64,000 bases of DNA from JAZKBN01 sp040388605 (GTDB taxonomy: Bacteria; Bacteroidota; Bacteroidia; Cytophagales; Flexibacteraceae). The notes under the pieces were generated by a model, which saw only the letters and a program-made list of their open reading frames with translations, was not told the DNA's origin and did not search any database. The stretch spans positions 62,001 through 126,000 of the forward strand of contig JAZKBN010000027.1 of the NCBI GenBank assembly GCA_040388605.1. Direction: 5' to 3'. Every line of letters starts with the position of its first letter. Position 1 is the stretch's first letter. Below, in pieces: positions 36,194-45,529 of the stretch. A program made the translations under genes and the position numbers.

Positions 36194-38671
36194 CTATTCC
36201 TGGAAAAACACCCGCTTAACCCGCTCACTGATAGCGGTAAGTACTTCATACGGAATTGTGCCCAATGATTTGGCCATTTCACTGATAGGCAGACCGGCTC
36301 CGAAAACGGTAACTTCATCGCCCTCAGAAGCGGGAATACCGGTAATATCTATCATTGTCATATCCATACACACAGTACCAATAACCGGGGCTGTTTGGTT
36401 ATTAACCAATACACGACCTTTTCCGTTGCTCATACGGCGGCTGAAACCATCGGCATAACCAATGGCAATGGTTGCAATGGCGCTGTCTTTTTTAGCTTTG
36501 CCCTTGCGGCCATACCCTACACTTTCACCGGCCTTTATATGAATGATTTGTGATATGGTAGTTTTCAGGCTGCCTACAGGCTGCAGCAAACCTTCCATTT
36601 CAGGGTTAGGCTCTATGCCATACAGGCCAATTCCCAGTCTTACCATATCGCCCTGGGCATAGGTAAAGCGGCTTATGCCTGCAGAGTTGAGAATATGCTT
36701 TATCAGGGGTTTACCCAATGCCATTTCCAGAAAGGGGGCCGATGTATAAAAATCTTCGATCTGCGCATGTGAAAATGCATCATGCTCTGGTTCATCGGCA
36801 CCGGCAAGGTGGCTGAAAACAGAAACAGGCTCCCATAAATCAGCATACTTTTTAAGCAAATCAATTAAGAGCTCCAGCTCATGCGAACGGAAACCGAGGC
36901 GGTGCATACCGGTATCGAACTCCAGGTGAATTTTTGGCTTGGGGCGGTTCAGCTCAGGCAAGGCAAGCAGGTAATCGGCAAAAGCCTGCATGATACCAGG
37001 GTTATATAAATCAGGCTCGAGCTTATTTTGAATAAGCTGGTGAAATGCTTCAGCAGCCGGGTTCATCACCATTATTGGCAAGGTTATTCCCTGGCGACGC
37101 AATTCAACACCTTCATCGGCATAGGCTACCGCCAGGTAATCAACACGGCGGAACTGCAGGAGGTTGGCTATTTCATAGCTCCCGCTGCCATAAGCAAAGG
37201 CCTTTACCATAACCATAATCCTTGTTTGCGGCCTAAGCAGGCTGCGATAGGTTTTCAGGTTATGCGCCACTGCATTCAAATCTATCTCGAGGCGGGTACC
37301 ATGCACCTTTTCCTGCAAGGCTGAAGCAATGCGCTCGAAGCCGAAAACACGAGCGCCTTTCACAAGAATAAGCTCATTGCGAAAGGTCAGGTTTGGAAAG
37401 TCTGTAAGGAAAGCCTCGGTATCAGGGTAAAAGGAAGACCCTGCACCAAAATCTACAGTATGCCTGCTTAAACCCGGACCAATACCAATAAACCGGCTGA
37501 TGCCCTGTGCGCGAACTATTCGGGCTATTTGCTTATACAGCTCATCGCGGTTGCCGCCGCTTTCATACATATCGGAAAGAATAAGGGTCATTCCTTCTTT
37601 GACGCTCCGATTCTTCTGATGCATGGCTTCCAATGCAGTAAGCAGGCCGCCAAGATCATTATTATAGCTATCGTCTATTATATAGCAATTATTAATACCC
37701 TTACGGAAGGCCAAACGCATGGCAACATTCCGGAGCATTAATATACGGCGCTGAATATCGACAGGCTTGAGGCCGAAGTGCTGGGCAACTGCAATGGCGT
37801 GCAGGATATTCTCGGTACCGGCAGCGTCGGCAAAGGGCAGGATATATGAGGCTGCGCTGCCTTCGGTCAGAAGGCGAACCCGTGGTCGGCCCTGATTATC
37901 TGCCCCCTCCTGGCGGGCATGCCAGGGCTGCAGCTTTGGTCCTTTAAATTTCAGCTTTTCAATGAGCCTGCCTACATCGTTGCCGCCATCTTCCCGGTAA
38001 AACAGGTATTCTGCGTTTTGGAAAAGCATCAGCTTTTCTGCTGTCTTTTTTTCGCGGCTTAAGAAACCTTCATCGTGCGCGGTTCCTATATTGGTAATTA
38101 TACCAACATCGGGCTTTATAATAGCTTCAAGCCGCATCATTTCCCCGGGCTTGGAAATACCGGCTTCGAAAACTGCTATGTTGTTCCTTCGGCTCATTTG
38201 CCAAACGGACAGCGGCACCCCAATTTGTGAATTGTAACTTTGAGGGCTTTTAACAACTGAAAAATCAGGGCTCAGTAGTTCGCTGAGCCATTCTTTTACA
38301 ATGGTTTTACCATTACTGCCTGTAATTGCAATAACAGGAATACGGAATTGCCTGCGGTGGTATTCTGCCAAAGCCTGCAAGGCCTGCACAACGTTTATAA
38401 CCTCCAGCACATTGGCCTTCGGAATATCGTTTGGCCTTAGGCGGTTGCCATGACCATATTGCACAACAAAATTGCGGAAGCCCTTTTCATAAAGCTCCGG
38501 AATAAAAGATCTGCCGTCGTTACGTTCGCCGGGTATAGCAAAAAAAAGTGTTGTTTCAGGATTAGCCTGTCGCCGACTGTCTGTAAGCAAATCGCTGAAG
38601 ACTGCCTCAGGGGCAGGCAGGCGCAGGGGGTGCGCGGCCATTATTTCAGCGGCCTTCAGAAGGTTATACAT
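36194..38671 (-). CDS. Bifunctional MurF-alanine racemase
   Basis: An 825-residue fusion common in Bacteroidota. The N-terminal half is UDP-MurNAc-tripeptide:D-Ala-D-Ala ligase (ATP loop VIAITGSNGKT at about 113-123, then NIGTAHD and a DDSYNND motif near 333). The C-terminal half is alanine racemase, with PLP-binding Lys490 in VMVKAFAYGSG, a conserved GMHRLGF segment and the VCMDMTMID motif. Together they make D-Ala and attach D-Ala-D-Ala to the peptidoglycan precursor in the cytoplasm. Length and order are normal; stop TAG. Confidence 0.93.
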   Translation of the reverse strand: MYNLLKAAEIMAAHPLRLPAPEAVFSDLLTDSRRQANPETTLFFAIPGERNDGRSFIPELYEKGFRNFVVQYGHGNRLRPNDIPKANVLEVINVVQALQALAEYHRRQFRIPVIAITGSNGKTIVKEWLSELLSPDFSVVKSPQSYNSQIGVPLSVWQMSRRNNIAVFEAGISKPGEMMRLEAIIKPDVGIITNIGTAHDEGFLSREKKTAEKLMLFQNAEYLFYREDGGNDVGRLIEKLKFKGPKLQPWHARQEGADNQGRPRVRLLTEGSAASYILPFADAAGTENILHAIAVAQHFGLKPVDIQRRILMLRNVAMRLAFRKGINNCYIIDDSYNNDLGGLLTALEAMHQKNRSVKEGMTLILSDMYESGGNRDELYKQIARIVRAQGISRFIGIGPGLSRHTVDFGAGSSFYPDTEAFLTDFPNLTFRNELILVKGARVFGFERIASALQEKVHGTRLEIDLNAVAHNLKTYRSLLRPQTRIMVMVKAFAYGSGSYEIANLLQFRRVDYLAVAYADEGVELRRQGITLPIMVMNPAAEAFHQLIQNKLEPDLYNPGIMQAFADYLLALPELNRPKPKIHLEFDTGMHRLGFRSHELELLIDLLKKYADLWEPVSVFSHLAGADEPEHDAFSHAQIEDFYTSAPFLEMALGKPLIKHILNSAGISRFTYAQGDMVRLGIGLYGIEPNPEMEGLLQPVGSLKTTISQIIHIKAGESVGYGRKGKAKKDSAIATIAIGYADGFSRRMSNGKGRVLVNNQTAPVIGTVCMDMTMIDITGIPASEGDEVTVFGAGLPISEMAKSLGTIPYEVLTAISERVKRVFFQE

Positions 38672-38880
38672 ACGTTTGGAATACCGTGCAGGGCCGCAAA
38701 GATAGCCCTATAATCAATATCGGATCTATTCCTGCATATATACCATAAATTTACTTAATGGTTTTATAAGTTTATTTCTGCCAAAATTAGAATGCCAAAT
38801 AAATGTAACAATTCAGGCCGGGTTTTATAAGAGACCGGTTAATTTTTATGGCCCATTGCTTTAACTGAATTGATTTAATA

Positions 38881-39951
38881 TTACCCAAAACGCCGTGGTG
38901 AATGTTTATTGAGCTTTGTATAAAACGGATGATGCCCTTGTGACTTTTGGTGTTTGTGAACCTTGGTGGCTCTTCGGTTGAAAAATGAAGCTTTGTTTGA
39001 CGGATATTTATCGGAAGCGGGATTAGGGGCGGAAGCAGCTTTTCCGGATGTAAGCCCCGGATTTGAAAAATCACCTGTTTGATTATTTCTGCTTATTTGA
39101 CTGTTGCTTAAGGTACCTGTTGTTGGGTTATTAAGGCTTTCGGCGAAACCAGATGCTGTTTTGGTGTTATTGCCTCCTGTTGTATGCGCTGAAGCACAAT
39201 CAGAAACCAAAACCTTTGGTACTGAAGGATTCGAAGAAGCAGAAATTGCTGAACTATTGCCCTGATTTGAAGCAGGATCTGAAACAGCTATAGTTTCTGA
39301 TTCAATATTACCTGCGGAAGCCGGCCCTGATTGTATATCAGCAGCTATTGTTCCTTGGTTTAGTGGGTCCACAGATACGCAGGGGCGATTACCCGGCGCT
39401 TCAGCTTCTTCTTTCTCGTTCTTTAAATAATCAGTAAGAGCTGCCATGTGCCCGGCTACTTTATCTTCGAGATCGGCATCTTCATAGTCATTATCCTCGG
39501 CATCACGATCCTGTTCCGGATCAAAATCCGTATCAGGGGCTTCGCCTTTATCTTTACCGGGCATGCCGTTGAGCAGGTTTACAACGAACTGAGTTGGGGG
39601 GCTGTTATCTTCGTGCTCAATTTTTTGACCGTAACCATGCTGAATTTGGTGCCAAAGGCGCATGGCCGTAACACTGCCGTTTATAGCTGCCTTGTAAATG
39701 GCATAGTCAACATCCTTTGTAAGGATGTGCGCAAATGGGGTTGTGCCTATATAATTGCCTATGCAAACAGCACCGGATATTTCATCGGCAGAGAAATCTA
39801 AAGCCCGGGTAAGGTGATCGGTGCTTGGAAAAGTATGGTTCTCGGCCATGTATGAACGAACAGCATGATCTACCTCGCCCCGAATAATTCGGTTCCTGCG
39901 CTCTTCGGCTGCGGTTTGGGCTTGTTCAGATGCTGTTTCCTCGGTTTGCAT
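38881..39951 (-). CDS. Uncharacterised acidic protein with disordered C-terminal half
   Basis: 356 residues from ATG 39951 (MQTEETASEQ); a TTG 33 bases earlier would add eleven residues. The N-terminal 140 residues look folded and helical (IIRGEVDHAVRSYM ... VDYAIYKAAINGSVTAMRLW), faintly like a phage terminase small subunit in length and pattern, but I would not assign that. The middle is strongly acidic (DFDPEQDRDAEDNDYEDADL). The last 150 residues are Ser/Asn/Ala/Gly-rich and probably disordered, ending basic (FNRRATKVHKHQKSQ). No signal peptide. It stands alone between murF-alr and a long repeat-bearing intergenic region. Confidence 0.6.
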   Translation of the reverse strand: MQTEETASEQAQTAAEERRNRIIRGEVDHAVRSYMAENHTFPSTDHLTRALDFSADEISGAVCIGNYIGTTPFAHILTKDVDYAIYKAAINGSVTAMRLWHQIQHGYGQKIEHEDNSPPTQFVVNLLNGMPGKDKGEAPDTDFDPEQDRDAEDNDYEDADLEDKVAGHMAALTDYLKNEKEEAEAPGNRPCVSVDPLNQGTIAADIQSGPASAGNIESETIAVSDPASNQGNSSAISASSNPSVPKVLVSDCASAHTTGGNNTKTASGFAESLNNPTTGTLSNSQISRNNQTGDFSNPGLTSGKAASAPNPASDKYPSNKASFFNRRATKVHKHQKSQGHHPFYTKLNKHSPRRFG

Positions 39952-40260
39952 ATTGCTTTGCCCATAATCAGGGGGCCGATGCAAATGTAGAATTTACCGA
40001 CAGCGCAACACAAGAGGGAGGCTCAGCTTTGGGATACAAGCCGGTGCCATGTAAATTTTTGAAATCGGGCAGAACAGGCTTATAAAATACAGCGCTTATC
40101 GGACGGAACGATTAAAAAAGGCTTCATGTTATAAATTCATGTTAAACAGCGCCATGAGAACGGTATAAATTAAATCCAGGCTCTAAGAGCTGCCCTGATT
40201 AAAAATTAACGCTTTGGCGATATAAGTAAAGCCCGGTCAGAAAATCGGGCAAAAAAAAAA

Positions 40261-40290
40261 TCCGACATGAATCAACATGTCGGACTTTTT
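40261..40290. terminator. Intrinsic terminator, probably bidirectional
   Basis: TCCGACATG, a 6-base loop and CATGTCGGA are followed by CTTTTT on the plus strand and flanked by a run of ten A on the left, so it can act in both directions. Confidence 0.8.
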
Positions 40291-40292
40291 AA

Positions 40293-40525
40293 TTTGGTGT
40301 ATTAAGCTATTCTGGATTTGTAAATGAAAACAATGGTAATTTGGTGTATTGCGGAGTTCTGATATTTCCTTGGTGTATGCGGAGCCTTTTGGCAAATCAG
40401 GTGTACTGCAATGGTTAATTTGGTGTATTGGGCAATTCTGTTGCTTCTGAAAAATTTGGAAGATTCGGTGTACTTTTCGGTGAATTTGGTGTACTAATCG
40501 GCGTCGGATAATTTGGTATATTAAG
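40293..40525. repeat. Degenerate short direct repeats around TTTGGTGTATT
   Basis: About eight occurrences in 230 bases: TTTGGTGTATT at 40293, 40340 and 40420, and variants CTTGGTGTATG, CAGGTGTACTG, TTCGGTGTACT, TTTGGTGTACT and TTTGGTATATT. Spacing is irregular (about 20-50 bases), so it is not a CRISPR. The repeats run in the plus orientation ahead of the epimerase-like gene, but 600 bases away from it. Confidence 0.7.
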
Positions 40526-41165
40526 CGGTGCTTTTCAGTTTTAATGGTTAATTTGTGGGTCGACAGGGAAGCTCATAGCTCATTTGCCCTTCCGACGATT
40601 CAAAAGTAGATAAAATTAATTCAGTTACAATACATTGTGTCTTGGAATCGTAAGATTTCGATGAATAGTAAGAATTGCACGATTTTGTTAAAAGTATGGC
40701 AACTTTAGGCATTATTATTACCATCATGACAATAAAATATCGATTTGGCTTGACTTTTTCAAAGGCACGCATATTCGATTTTGTCACTAAGCAGATAAAT
40801 TTACAATATAACCAATAAAACACATGCTTTATTGCCATATTATCAACAAAACCTTTGATTAAATAAAACAGCGTTTTTGTATAAAACGGAGCCAAATTAT
40901 TAGAATAGTGCAATTTTTAACATTACAAATAGTTTTTTCCCAAACAAGTCGAATTTTAATTAAAAACAGCTGCTGCAACGCCTGTTTTGGCATTGGTGGC
41001 GTGTACCGATAAATTAGCCTATTTAAAACCAAAAAAATCTCCTGTTCAATAACAGCGGCAACAGATTTACAATTTGCGGCCCCGATTTTGATATGGTAAA
41101 ATATAGCCCAAAATTTATCGGCTTATTCCGCGGTTTCGGAATTTAACCTTTCAGCAAAATTTAAA

Positions 41166-41834
41166 ATGAGCAATCATATAATTGTAACCGGGGGAAGCGG
41201 CTTCCTCGGAAAACAGATTTGCAGGTCGGCAAGTGACCAATCAATTCCGGTTGTAAGCATATCGCGCGGAGGTAAGCCTGCTAACATTGATGAGGGGCAA
41301 TACTATACTGTATATTGGGAGGCGGCAGATGTGAGAAATATTGAAAATTGGAACCGACACCTTGAGAATTGCAGAGCCGTTATACACAGCATAGGTATTA
41401 TTGAAGAGCATCCGGAACTTGGAATCACCTACGAAAGCGCAATTTTTGATACTGCAAAAGCGGTAGCTGATGCCGCTAAGCATTCAGGTGTTGAAAAGTT
41501 TGTTTTTATTTCTGCAGCAGGGGCCGGACCCGATACCCCCGCGGGCTATATGCTTAATAAGCATAAGGCTGAAAACTACCTGAAAACCCGATTCGAAAAC
41601 CTGGTAATTCTCAGGCCGGGAATGATGTTCGGGGCAGACAGCCCGGGTACAACAGAAGAGAGTGCTGAATTATTCAGAATGATGGAAAATGACGAGCAGC
41701 TTAGGGCATCTCTCTGGCCAAAGAGACCCCTGCCTGTTGAAATAGTGGCTCATGTTGCAATCTATGCAGCCATGAACAATATAAAAGGCGATTTTTCGGT
41801 TGATGAAACAGAGCGGTTGGGTGGTGAGATTTAA
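41166..41834 (+). CDS. NAD(P)-binding epimerase/reductase-like protein
   Basis: A 222-residue short-chain, Rossmann-fold protein of the atypical SDR group (NmrA/complex I 39-kDa-subunit-like). The dinucleotide-binding loop is VTGGSGFLGK at the N-terminus; DVRN and a CRAVIHSIGII strand follow, then FVFISAAGAG and the YMLNKHKAE segment where Y-x-x-x-K is expected; here the tyrosine and lysine are spaced Y-x-x-x-x-K. LRPGMMFG is the typical substrate-side motif. It lacks a C-terminal substrate domain, so it is a minimal version. Substrate unknown. It has no operon partner. Confidence 0.75.
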   Translation: MSNHIIVTGGSGFLGKQICRSASDQSIPVVSISRGGKPANIDEGQYYTVYWEAADVRNIENWNRHLENCRAVIHSIGIIEEHPELGITYESAIFDTAKAVADAAKHSGVEKFVFISAAGAGPDTPAGYMLNKHKAENYLKTRFENLVILRPGMMFGADSPGTTEESAELFRMMENDEQLRASLWPKRPLPVEIVAHVAIYAAMNNIKGDFSVDETERLGGEI

Positions 41835-42044
41835 ACCGGAATATGATTACAGCAGAATAATGTTTGCTAATACCTTCAAAACCATATAAATTTACGGCTT
41901 ATTGCAGATATTTGCCTATTCTACGGGTTACTTCCGGCATTGTAATTTGTAGCATCGCTACGGGGTCATTTTTTAATGCCCTGTATTATTCTCTGCGTCT
42001 ACACTCATTTCCTTTCCCAATCACTTACTACTGTTTTTTCTGAA

Positions 42045-45000
42045 ATGAAGAAAATACTACTCATTGCAGGATTTGTGCTGCCATGCCTGATGGCTATTGC
42101 ACAAACTCCGGAACAAATAAAAGCCATACAGGACCAAAGCGATATGTCGGCGCTAAAGGCATTAGCTTTAAAAGCCGATTCTGCTTTTAAAGCTGAAAAA
42201 GCCCGTGCATGGCAAAAGGCTAAAGAACTTGGTTGGGAAACGAGGACAGTAAGTCCGAACGGAAGGGTTAAAGAACTGATTGGTTTGCAGGAAGACGGCT
42301 CACCTAAATACTATGTAACTTATAACCTTGAATCTGCGCAAACAATAGGTGTAAATAAGGTTTGGAGCGGTGGCGCAAGTGGTTTTAACCTGAGCGGCAG
42401 GGGCATGAAAGCCCATGAATGGGATGGCAGCGGCGCTTTATCAACTCACCAGGAATTTACAGGAAGACTTACCAGGAAAGATGGATTAAGCAATGATCCT
42501 GAGCTTTCTGTTCACTCTACCCACGTTGCCGGAACCATTATTGCCAAAGGAATCAGGGCTGATGCAAAAGGTATGGCATACGAAGCCAATCTTGACAGCT
42601 ATGACTGGGCAAGCGACGTAAGTGAAATGAGCCAGGCGGCAAATGCCGGTGCTTTGGTAAGTAACCACAGCTACGGAACCCCGGCCGGCTTCGACGGCGA
42701 CGGTACAAATGCAACCTGGTACGGGCTTGCAGCAGACACCCTGGAAGACAGGCATAACGGCCAATACGGATCGCAGGCTCTCAGCTTTGACCAGGTTTGC
42801 GTATCAGCGCCCTATTACCTGCCTTGTATTGCTTCAGGAAACTCGAGGGGCGCAGGGCCGAATTGCGGAGCAACAAAGCCTTGCCGCGTCCGGTATCACA
42901 TTTCCGGCCAAACAGGTACAACCAATGTTTGGAGGCCAAACAACGGAGATTATGACCAGATAAGCTCTTACGCCGCAGGTAAAAATGTTCTGACTGTTGG
43001 CGCAACATCGCCAATACCGGCAGGTTACTCAAATCCTGCATCTGTAAGAACGGCCTATTTCAGCAGCGCCGGCCCTATGGATGACGGCCGTATTAAACCC
43101 GATATTTCAGCAGACGGCATGAATGTAGTAAGCTCTTCATCTTCAGCGAACGACGGCTATGACAACCTGCAGGGAACCAGCATGGCAACTCCATCTGTTA
43201 CAGGCGCCCTATTATTGCTGCAACAGCAATATTCAAATACCCACAGGGGCAAAATGATGCGTGCCGCAACCCTTAAAGGTCTTGCTATTCACACTGCCGA
43301 TGAAGCCGGCAGCAACCCGGGCCCTGATTATGTTTATGGTTGGGGGCTGCTGAATGCAAATACCGCAGCAAGCTTAATAGCCAAAGACAGCATTTCAGCT
43401 ATTCTTGCAGAAAAAACACTCGCAAACCATGCTGTTAATACTTATCAAATAACTTCTTCAGGTTCAGGAGCGCTTAAAGTAACCATTTCGTGGACAGACC
43501 CAACCGGTCCTTTATCGCCAAACGAACTCGACAACCGCGCTTACCATGCATTGGTAAACGACCTTGACTTACGCTTACTTGACCCTAACGGCGATACCGT
43601 TAAACCCTGGGTGCTTGACCCGACAAATGAAACCGCCGCCGCCACTCTCGGGGACAATATTTCTGACAACGTAGAACAGGTGTATATTGCTTCTCCGCAG
43701 GCAGGAACATACACAGTTATAGTTAACCATAAGAGAAGCCTTAAAAGCAACCTGGCTCAAAACTACGCCCTGTTTATTTCAGGTATATCTCCGCTTTTGG
43801 CTAATAACCCTCTTTGCCGCCCGTTAACCAACTTTAAAGCATCGAGCGGAACATTTACTGACGGTTCTGCAGCTGCCGCAAAATATGGTGAAGACCTGGA
43901 TTGTATCTGGATTCCTGATGCCGGCAATACGCCACGCAGCGTGATTCAGCTTACATTCACCAGGTTCAATGTAGCAGCCGGCGATACTGTTTATGTGCAC
44001 CAGGGAAACAGCCTTACCGGCGCCCTGCTTGGCAAATTCAGCGGTACCACTATTCCACCGGTTTTAGTTGGCGGACTTAGCGGCAAAATACTTGTGCATT
44101 TTAAAACCAATGCAGGTACAGCAGATAACGGTACCGGGTGGTCGGCAAATTTTAAGATTTACACCATGCCCAAAGTTTCCTTTGCATCGAACACCAGGCT
44201 TGCCTGCCCGAACAGCAATATTCAGCTTAATGTACAGAACAACTCAGAAGACACTGCAGGTACCCGTTACACCTGGACCCTGCCAGGCTCAGTGCCCGTT
44301 TCCGGCTCATGGACTACTGTAACCGTTAAATACCCTTCGCCGGGCGTTTACGCTGCAACCCTGAAAGCAACAAACCCGGCAGGTGATTCAGTTGTGGTTA
44401 AATCTGATTACATAATTATAGCCGACCGTTCTTTTGGCCCGGTATATTATGAGCCGTTCAGCAATGCAAACAATTTCCCTGAAGCTATTCAACCTGAAGG
44501 CTCATGGTCAACTGCCGCCAGCGACCCAAGTGTAACAGATACTTATACCTGGACAGATCAAAACTTCTATACTGAACCTGCTGCAATTCAGCTGAACAAC
44601 TCGGTGAACGCAGGCTTACAGGCAGTTAATAAATCACGCGACCTGATTTCACCGATATTCGACCTATCAGGCCACGATTCAGTTATGCTGAGCTTTAATA
44701 TGGCTTTTGCACGTACAGCAAACAATAATACAGATAAATTCCTGTTCTACACCAGCACCGATTGCGGCGCAACATGGGTTAACAAAAAGAACTATACCAA
44801 TACCTCAACAGTTAAGCCATATACTATACCAACCATTATTACGGATATCCCCTGGTTCGCTAACGATACCGATTTCCGTTTGGAAAAACTGCTAGTAACC
44901 GGCAAACCCGCTCATTTCAGGTTTAAATTCACCTGGCAGAACGGTGGCGGCAACTACTTCTACCTTGATGATGTCAGGCTTGAATTAAGGGTTGGCGACA

Positions 45001-45290
45001 CCACAGGCATAGCCAGGCAGGTAAAAGGAAATATGGGCTTATCGCTATACCCGAACCCTGTTACGCAAGGCAGCGTAATTGAATATACCCTCGACAAAGC
45101 TGCTGATGTTAATATTACCATTACTGACATGACAGGCCGCACACAAACCTTTTCAGCCGGAAGGCAGAATGCAGGTGAATATCGCATGCCGTTCGAAAAA
45201 TTGGTTGGCGCCAATGCCACACCGGGCATGTATCTTATTCAGCTGAATGCAGGCGGACGCCTTTCTGCAATAAAAGGAACCATCAGGTAA
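42045..45290 (+). CDS. Secreted subtilisin-like (S8) protease with T9SS sorting domain
   Basis: A 1081-residue exported protease. ATG 42045 opens a signal peptide (ILLIAGFVLPCLMAIAQ). The S8 catalytic residues are Asp127 in HEWDGSG, His157 in VHSTHVAGT, oxyanion Asn266 in IASGNSRG and Ser379 in GTSMATPSVTG, with a long insertion between His and Asn. Beyond the catalytic domain are a P-like beta domain, a CUB-like segment (about 600-710), a PKD-like domain (CPNSNIQLNVQ ... YTWTLPG), a jelly-roll-like domain and a type A sorting domain (LSLYPNPVTQGS ... MYLIQLNAGG). It should be secreted by T9SS and act on extracellular protein. A terminator follows 40 bases after the stop. Confidence 0.9.
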   Translation: MKKILLIAGFVLPCLMAIAQTPEQIKAIQDQSDMSALKALALKADSAFKAEKARAWQKAKELGWETRTVSPNGRVKELIGLQEDGSPKYYVTYNLESAQTIGVNKVWSGGASGFNLSGRGMKAHEWDGSGALSTHQEFTGRLTRKDGLSNDPELSVHSTHVAGTIIAKGIRADAKGMAYEANLDSYDWASDVSEMSQAANAGALVSNHSYGTPAGFDGDGTNATWYGLAADTLEDRHNGQYGSQALSFDQVCVSAPYYLPCIASGNSRGAGPNCGATKPCRVRYHISGQTGTTNVWRPNNGDYDQISSYAAGKNVLTVGATSPIPAGYSNPASVRTAYFSSAGPMDDGRIKPDISADGMNVVSSSSSANDGYDNLQGTSMATPSVTGALLLLQQQYSNTHRGKMMRAATLKGLAIHTADEAGSNPGPDYVYGWGLLNANTAASLIAKDSISAILAEKTLANHAVNTYQITSSGSGALKVTISWTDPTGPLSPNELDNRAYHALVNDLDLRLLDPNGDTVKPWVLDPTNETAAATLGDNISDNVEQVYIASPQAGTYTVIVNHKRSLKSNLAQNYALFISGISPLLANNPLCRPLTNFKASSGTFTDGSAAAAKYGEDLDCIWIPDAGNTPRSVIQLTFTRFNVAAGDTVYVHQGNSLTGALLGKFSGTTIPPVLVGGLSGKILVHFKTNAGTADNGTGWSANFKIYTMPKVSFASNTRLACPNSNIQLNVQNNSEDTAGTRYTWTLPGSVPVSGSWTTVTVKYPSPGVYAATLKATNPAGDSVVVKSDYIIIADRSFGPVYYEPFSNANNFPEAIQPEGSWSTAASDPSVTDTYTWTDQNFYTEPAAIQLNNSVNAGLQAVNKSRDLISPIFDLSGHDSVMLSFNMAFARTANNNTDKFLFYTSTDCGATWVNKKNYTNTSTVKPYTIPTIITDIPWFANDTDFRLEKLLVTGKPAHFRFKFTWQNGGGNYFYLDDVRLELRVGDTTGIARQVKGNMGLSLYPNPVTQGSVIEYTLDKAADVNITITDMTGRTQTFSAGRQNAGEYRMPFEKLVGANATPGMYLIQLNAGGRLSAIKGTIR

Positions 45291-45327
45291 TTCAGTTTTA
45301 GCGGGGAAACCCGGAAATGTAAAAAGC

Positions 45328-45361
45328 AAAAACACCCGTTCAGAAATGGCCGGGTGTTTTT
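45328..45361. terminator. Intrinsic terminator after the protease gene
   Basis: AAAACACCCG, a 12-base loop and CGGGTGTTTTTGCTTTTT follow the protease stop; the complementary A-run on the left makes it usable in both directions. Confidence 0.8.
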
Positions 45362-45473
45362 GCTTTTTACCATAGCGGTAACCTATGTCCCGGAAGGAAC
45401 GAATTACACTTTTGTAATCATGGAAGACTTTGGCAAAGCACTCTGTTGAATACAGCAAAAATGCCATAAAATA

Positions 45474-45507
45474 AAAACGGACCTGTGGGGTAAACCAAGG
45501 TCCGTTT
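45474..45507 (-). terminator. Intrinsic terminator after the phosphoglucomutase gene
   Basis: On the minus strand AACGGACCT, a 12-base loop and AGGTCCGTTTTTATTTT lie 25 bases after the phosphoglucomutase stop. Confidence 0.75.
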
Positions 45508-45529
45508 CAGAATTGTAAGAACGAATGCC

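Larger units (their letters stand above)
39952..41165. other. Long intergenic region with terminator and TTTGGTGTATT repeats
   Basis: About 1.2 kb without a convincing gene. It contains an inverted repeat terminator at 40261-40290, a row of short direct repeats at 40293-40525, and an AT-rich stretch to 41165. A 121-codon minus-strand frame (40548-40913) has unusual composition and is not called. Confidence 0.6.

Noticed and set aside
40293..40525. CRISPR array
   Set aside because: The repeated unit is only about 11 bases, degenerate and irregularly spaced; no cas genes are present.
40548..40913. Minus-strand frame of 121 codons
   Set aside because: AT-rich with unusual Tyr, Cys, Ile and Met content, no family likeness, and no coding character like its neighbours.
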